From Planctomycetota bacterium (lineage in GTDB: Bacteria; Planctomycetota; UBA1135; JALUZX01), in NCBI GenBank assembly GCA_027011425.1, contig JALUZX010000397.1, positions 1 to 8,906 on the forward strand: a stretch of DNA of 8,906 bases, given 5' to 3'. A program made the translations under genes and the position numbers. Shown here piece after piece: positions 5,844 to 8,906 of this stretch (positions are counted from its first letter, which is position 1; each line of letters starts with the position of its first letter). Under the pieces are notes generated by a model. The model did not search any database. It was given only the letters and a program-made list of their open reading frames with translations, and was not told the origin of the DNA.

Positions 5844-8720
5844 CTACCTCTTGGGGGTGTTCGGAGGCCGGTCCGGGTCCAGGGCGCTTCCTTCTCCGAG
5901 CAGGCCGTAGATCACGCTCCCCGCGTGCTCGGCGGGAATCCGCTCCAGGGCATCCTTGGCTTCCAGGTTCCGGCCCGCCGCCAGGGCGCGGAGGCCCGCC
6001 GACAGGAGCCGGGCGGCTTCCACCTCGTCCCGGACCGGGCGGGCCCTGTCCGGGGGAAGGGCGCCCGGGGAGTCCCGGAGAATCCGGGCGGCCAGGTCCA
6101 GGAGGGGGGCGCTGAAGACGGGGGGAAGAGGGCTCAACCCGGACCGGGGATCGGCGGGGTCGATTTTCTTCATCCACCACCGGGCCCGGCGGACCAGGGG
6201 AAGGGGGCCGATCCAGGCGCAGAGTTCGGCCAGCTCGCCCAGGGCGGCAGGGTCTTTCACGCCCCTGGGGCCGGGGTCGAGCAGGGCGGCCAGGACGCCG
6301 GGCCGCTGGAGGAGAAGGGTCTCGTCTATCCGCAATTGAAGCCTCGGCGGGGAGGACTTCTTCTTTTTTCTCCGGGGCCTTCTTTTGCTCCGCCCGGTTT
6401 TCTCGATCTTTTCCAGGAGAAGGGTGTTTCCGCCCCTGAGAGAGAGGATCCGCCAGTCCGCGCCGTCCAGGCGGACTGTGGAGTCTCCGCCCCCGGCCAG
6501 GCCGGCCACAAAGGCCTTCCAGGCCCGGGCCGCCCCCTGGATCTGGGCGATCCGGGCCGACAGGAGGCCGTGGAAGGCCTTGGTGTGAAGCTTTTTTTTC
6601 AGGGCCCGGGCGGCCTGGAGGGCGCCGTCGAAGTCGAAGCGGGCGCTCCGGGCGAGGGCGCTCTCCGGGCCCCGGTAGAGGTCCCGGAAGAAAATCTCCC
6701 TGTCCGCCTCGGCCTGGAGGGCCCGGGCCTTTTCTTTTTCCCGGGCGAGGATCTTGACGAAGAGCGCGATTTTCGGGGAATAGTGTTTTTTCAGCTTTCC
6801 CCGCAGGTCGCCCGGGAGGGCCGGGTCGGCCAGGAGCTTCCGCGCGGCCTCCAGGGCCTTGGCCGCGCCCGCCAGGTCGGTCTTTTTGAGGAGAGCGCCG
6901 GTTTTCCGGAGGGTCCCGGCCAGGGCCTGGTCCACCAGGACCGCCGCCTTGGCCCGGGTCGCGGCCAGGGCCTTTGCGACCTTCGGCTCCGATCCCAGGG
7001 CCTGGAGGCCCGGGATGCCCCGGACCGCCTTGAAGAAGGCCCTCCCGTCGCCGGCCTTTTCCGCCTCTTCCAGGGATTTGCGCAGGGCCGCGATGCAGTT
7101 CCGGACGCGGGCGGCCTTCTCCTGCCGGGCCTTCTCGATGCGGGCGAGCTTCTTTCTCAGGGCGGCTGCCCGGGCGGCGGCTTTTTTGCCGGCCTCCGTC
7201 ATGGGATACTTGGAAGCGATTTCTTCCAGGCGGGCCGCCTTGCCCGGTCCCTCGGCCAGGGCCGCCGCTTCCAGAAGGGCCTTTTGGGCCTCCAGCTCCC
7301 GGCGGGTCCGCTCCACCTCCCGGACCTTTTCCTTGAGGTTGGAATTTTCGGGGGCGGGTTTTTGGATGACCACCGGTTCCCGCTTGCAAAAGGCCAGGGC
7401 CAGGGCGGCGGCGGCGATCCCCGCCAGGAGGAGGATGAGCGCCCACCTCAGGCCGCCTCCCTTCCGGGCCAGGCCGTCCAGGTCGGCCAGGAGTTCCTGG
7501 GCGGACTGGTGGCGCTCGGAGGGATCCTTGGCCATCATCTTCTGGATGACCCGGCTCACCGCATCGGGAACGGAGGGCTCCGCCTGGGAAGCCGGCTCGG
7601 GCTCTTCGGTGAAATGCTTCCTGATGATTTCGCGGACGGTCTCGCCCTGGAAGGGGGTCTTTCCGGTGACCAACCGGTAGAAGGTGCACCCCAGGGAGTA
7701 GATGTCGCTGCGCACGTCCACCGCTTCCCCCCTGGCCTGCTCGGGGGAGATGAAGTGGGGGGTGCCGAAGATCTTCTTCTTTTCTTCCCCCTCGCCGCCT
7801 TCGCTGGTCTCCCCCGTGGCGGCGGCCAGGCCCAGGTCCGCGATCTTGGTCATGCCCTGGGAGTTGCGCATCAGGTTGTCGGGCTTGATGTCCCTGTGGA
7901 CGACCCCCATCTCCTCGGCGTAGCGGAGCCCCCGGGCGGCGTCGCGGATCACCTTGAGGGCTTCCTCCCAGGGGAGTTTGCCCCGCTCGGCAAGCTCCTC
8001 CTCCAGGGAGCCCCGGTCCATGAGTTCCATGGAGTAGAAGTAGACGTCTCCCTCGTGACCCACGTCGTAGACGTGGACCACGTTGGGATGGTTGAAGCGG
8101 GCGGCCGCCCGGGCCTCGCGGACGAAGTCCTCCACGAAGGCCGGGTCCTTGGTGCGCTCCCGGCGCAGGAGCTTGAGGGCCACCTCGCGCTGGAGGGAGA
8201 CCTGGAGGGCCCGGTAGACCGTGCCCATTCCGCCGCGGCCCAGGAATTCGAGGATCTTGTATCCGCCGATCTCGGTGCCCACCCGCTCCAGGTCGCGTTT
8301 GCGGGGGGGGAGTTTGCCCTTGGGGCGCCTGGGGGGAGAGGCGCCGGAAGAGGAGGGAGGGGCGCCTTTTTTCTCCCCCGGCGCCTCTTCCCCGGAAGTC
8401 GCGGCGGAGGGTTTCTTCTCCGGCTCGCCGTCCAGGACTTCCAGGGTCACCGTGCCGACCCTCAGGAGGTCCCCCGGGGAGAGGCGGGCCACCTTGACCC
8501 GCTTGGCGTTGAGAAAGGTCCCCTCCTGGGAGCCCAGGTCCTTGACCCCGAAGCCTCCCTGCTTGAGGGCGCGGATCACGCAGTGGACGCCTTCGACGCC
8601 GGCGGCCCCTGGGAAGGAGAGAGTGCAGGAAGGGTCCGTTCCCAGGGTGACGCCCACCCCGGGTTTCAGCGGGACTTCCTTCCCTTCCCAGGGTCCCTTT
8701 TCGATGACCTTGAGGCGCAC
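5844..8720 (-). CDS. FHA-domain Ser/Thr protein kinase with a long post-membrane region
   Basis: This is a 958-residue protein. Residues 1-97 are an FHA domain, 98-147 a Pro/Ser/Lys-rich linker, and about 153-415 a Hanks-type kinase. Kinase motifs are GRGGMG at 161-166, K183 in 'VALK', E202, 'HRDIKPDN' (275-282), 'DLG' at 295-297, 'GTPHFISPEQ' (319-328) and 'DIYSLG'. A single transmembrane helix lies at about 424-444. The remaining 510 or so residues are Ala/Lys/Leu-rich helical repeats (coiled coil at about 455-490, then TPR-like segments) with a polybasic patch near 773-790. The kinase would phosphorylate cytoplasmic Ser/Thr targets, with the C-terminal part outside the cytoplasm as a possible sensor. 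All catalytic residues are present, but the FHA domain lacks the usual phosphothreonine contacts. GTG 8720 is chosen because it abuts the yggS stop (TAGTG) and the FHA begins there; the upstream extension lies inside yggS. Confidence 0.9.
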   Translation of the reverse strand: MRLKVIEKGPWEGKEVPLKPGVGVTLGTDPSCTLSFPGAAGVEGVHCVIRALKQGGFGVKDLGSQEGTFLNAKRVKVARLSPGDLLRVGTVTLEVLDGEPEKKPSAATSGEEAPGEKKGAPPSSSGASPPRRPKGKLPPRKRDLERVGTEIGGYKILEFLGRGGMGTVYRALQVSLQREVALKLLRRERTKDPAFVEDFVREARAAARFNHPNVVHVYDVGHEGDVYFYSMELMDRGSLEEELAERGKLPWEEALKVIRDAARGLRYAEEMGVVHRDIKPDNLMRNSQGMTKIADLGLAAATGETSEGGEGEEKKKIFGTPHFISPEQARGEAVDVRSDIYSLGCTFYRLVTGKTPFQGETVREIIRKHFTEEPEPASQAEPSVPDAVSRVIQKMMAKDPSERHQSAQELLADLDGLARKGGGLRWALILLLAGIAAAALALAFCKREPVVIQKPAPENSNLKEKVREVERTRRELEAQKALLEAAALAEGPGKAARLEEIASKYPMTEAGKKAAARAAALRKKLARIEKARQEKAARVRNCIAALRKSLEEAEKAGDGRAFFKAVRGIPGLQALGSEPKVAKALAATRAKAAVLVDQALAGTLRKTGALLKKTDLAGAAKALEAARKLLADPALPGDLRGKLKKHYSPKIALFVKILAREKEKARALQAEADREIFFRDLYRGPESALARSARFDFDGALQAARALKKKLHTKAFHGLLSARIAQIQGAARAWKAFVAGLAGGGDSTVRLDGADWRILSLRGGNTLLLEKIEKTGRSKRRPRRKKKKSSPPRLQLRIDETLLLQRPGVLAALLDPGPRGVKDPAALGELAELCAWIGPLPLVRRARWWMKKIDPADPRSGLSPLPPVFSAPLLDLAARILRDSPGALPPDRARPVRDEVEAARLLSAGLRALAAGRNLEAKDALERIPAEHAGSVIYGLLGEGSALDPDRPPNTPKR

Positions 8721-8906
8721 TAGGTTCCCCCGCCGGCTGACCGGAGTCCCTCGAAGAGAGCGGTGCCCACCCGCACGTAGGTGGCTCCTTCCTCCACGGC
8801 GATCTCCAGGTCGTGGGACATTCCCATGGAGAGGTGGGGAAGGTCCGGGCAATACTCGTAGAGTAATTTGCGGAGTCCCGCGAAGGTCCTCCGGATGAGG
8901 CCGGTG
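8720..8906 (-). CDS. yggS: C-terminal end of YggS-type PLP homeostasis protein (truncated)
   Basis: The last 61 codons are visible; the gene continues past the window edge. I translated this from the minus strand. It contains 'HLSMGMSHDLEIAVEEGA' followed by 'TYVRVGTALFEG', the very conserved C-terminal block of the YggS/PLPBP family, where the S-M-G-M-S and R-x-G-T segments bind the PLP phosphate. These proteins bind pyridoxal phosphate and keep its level balanced; they are not classic enzymes. Its TAG stop shares one base with the GTG start of the kinase gene (TAGTG), so the kinase is probably translated by re-initiation. Confidence 0.9.
   Translation of the reverse strand, partial: TGLIRRTFAGLRKLLYEYCPDLPHLSMGMSHDLEIAVEEGATYVRVGTALFEGLRSAGGGT

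Noticed and set aside
5839..7689. Long upstream extension of the yggU frame on the minus strand
   Set aside because: Pro/Gly/Arg-rich translation lying wholly inside the kinase gene in another frame; only the last 104 codons match DUF167.
5925..8723. A 932-codon open frame on the plus strand opposite the kinase
   Set aside because: It is codon-aligned antisense of a clear kinase gene in GC-rich DNA; its Gly/Leu/Glu-rich translation shows no domain, and such frames are a known artefact.

Overview
The window is GC-rich bacterial chromosomal DNA and densely coding. The gene set suggests a Planctomycetota-like organism. It has a PASTA-less FHA/Ser-Thr kinase with a DLG/SPEQ-type catalytic core and a long post-membrane region, a PurN homologue with an 'SFCGKGMYG' loop, and a small four-helix membrane protein of a type I associate with planctomycetes. 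This taxonomic call is inference from protein style, not from a marker gene.

Layout: (1) Plus strand, 1-624: the C-terminal part of a multi-pass membrane protein resembling the end of a GT39/ArnT-like glycosyltransferase, cut by the window edge. (2) Plus strand, 736-1419: a four-helix membrane protein of unknown function. (3) Minus strand, 3299 down to 1457: a compact four-gene set, arsE-like small thioredoxin, arsF-like membrane-anchored thioredoxin-fold protein, arsG-like CcdA-family membrane protein, and a thioredoxin-coupled ArsC arsenate reductase. The first three overlap by 4 bp (GTGA); arsC follows after 9 bp with its own Shine-Dalgarno. No ArsR, ArsB or Acr3 gene is visible. (4) Minus strand, 8906 down to 3450: a tightly coupled set running yggS (only its 3' end present), an FHA-kinase with a large region beyond the membrane, yggU/DUF167, a purine-nucleoside-phosphorylase-like protein with an altered phosphate site, and a PurN-histidine phosphatase fusion.

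In the second set the junctions are TAGTG (1 bp overlap), a 5 bp gap, ATGA and ATGA. They are therefore probably one transcript with translational coupling, linking a PLP-homeostasis protein, a signalling kinase and purine-related enzymes. The ars set probably has its own promoter in the 150 bp gap at 3300-3449, where an AT-rich patch breaks the GC-rich background.

There is no stretch over 300 bases without a gene. The gaps are 625-735 (a palindrome plus a T-run and the Shine-Dalgarno of the next gene), 1420-1456 (convergent ends, no convincing terminator) and 3300-3449 (candidate promoter, direct repeat, GC-rich hairpin). I saw no tRNA, rRNA, CRISPR array, insertion sequence or attachment site.
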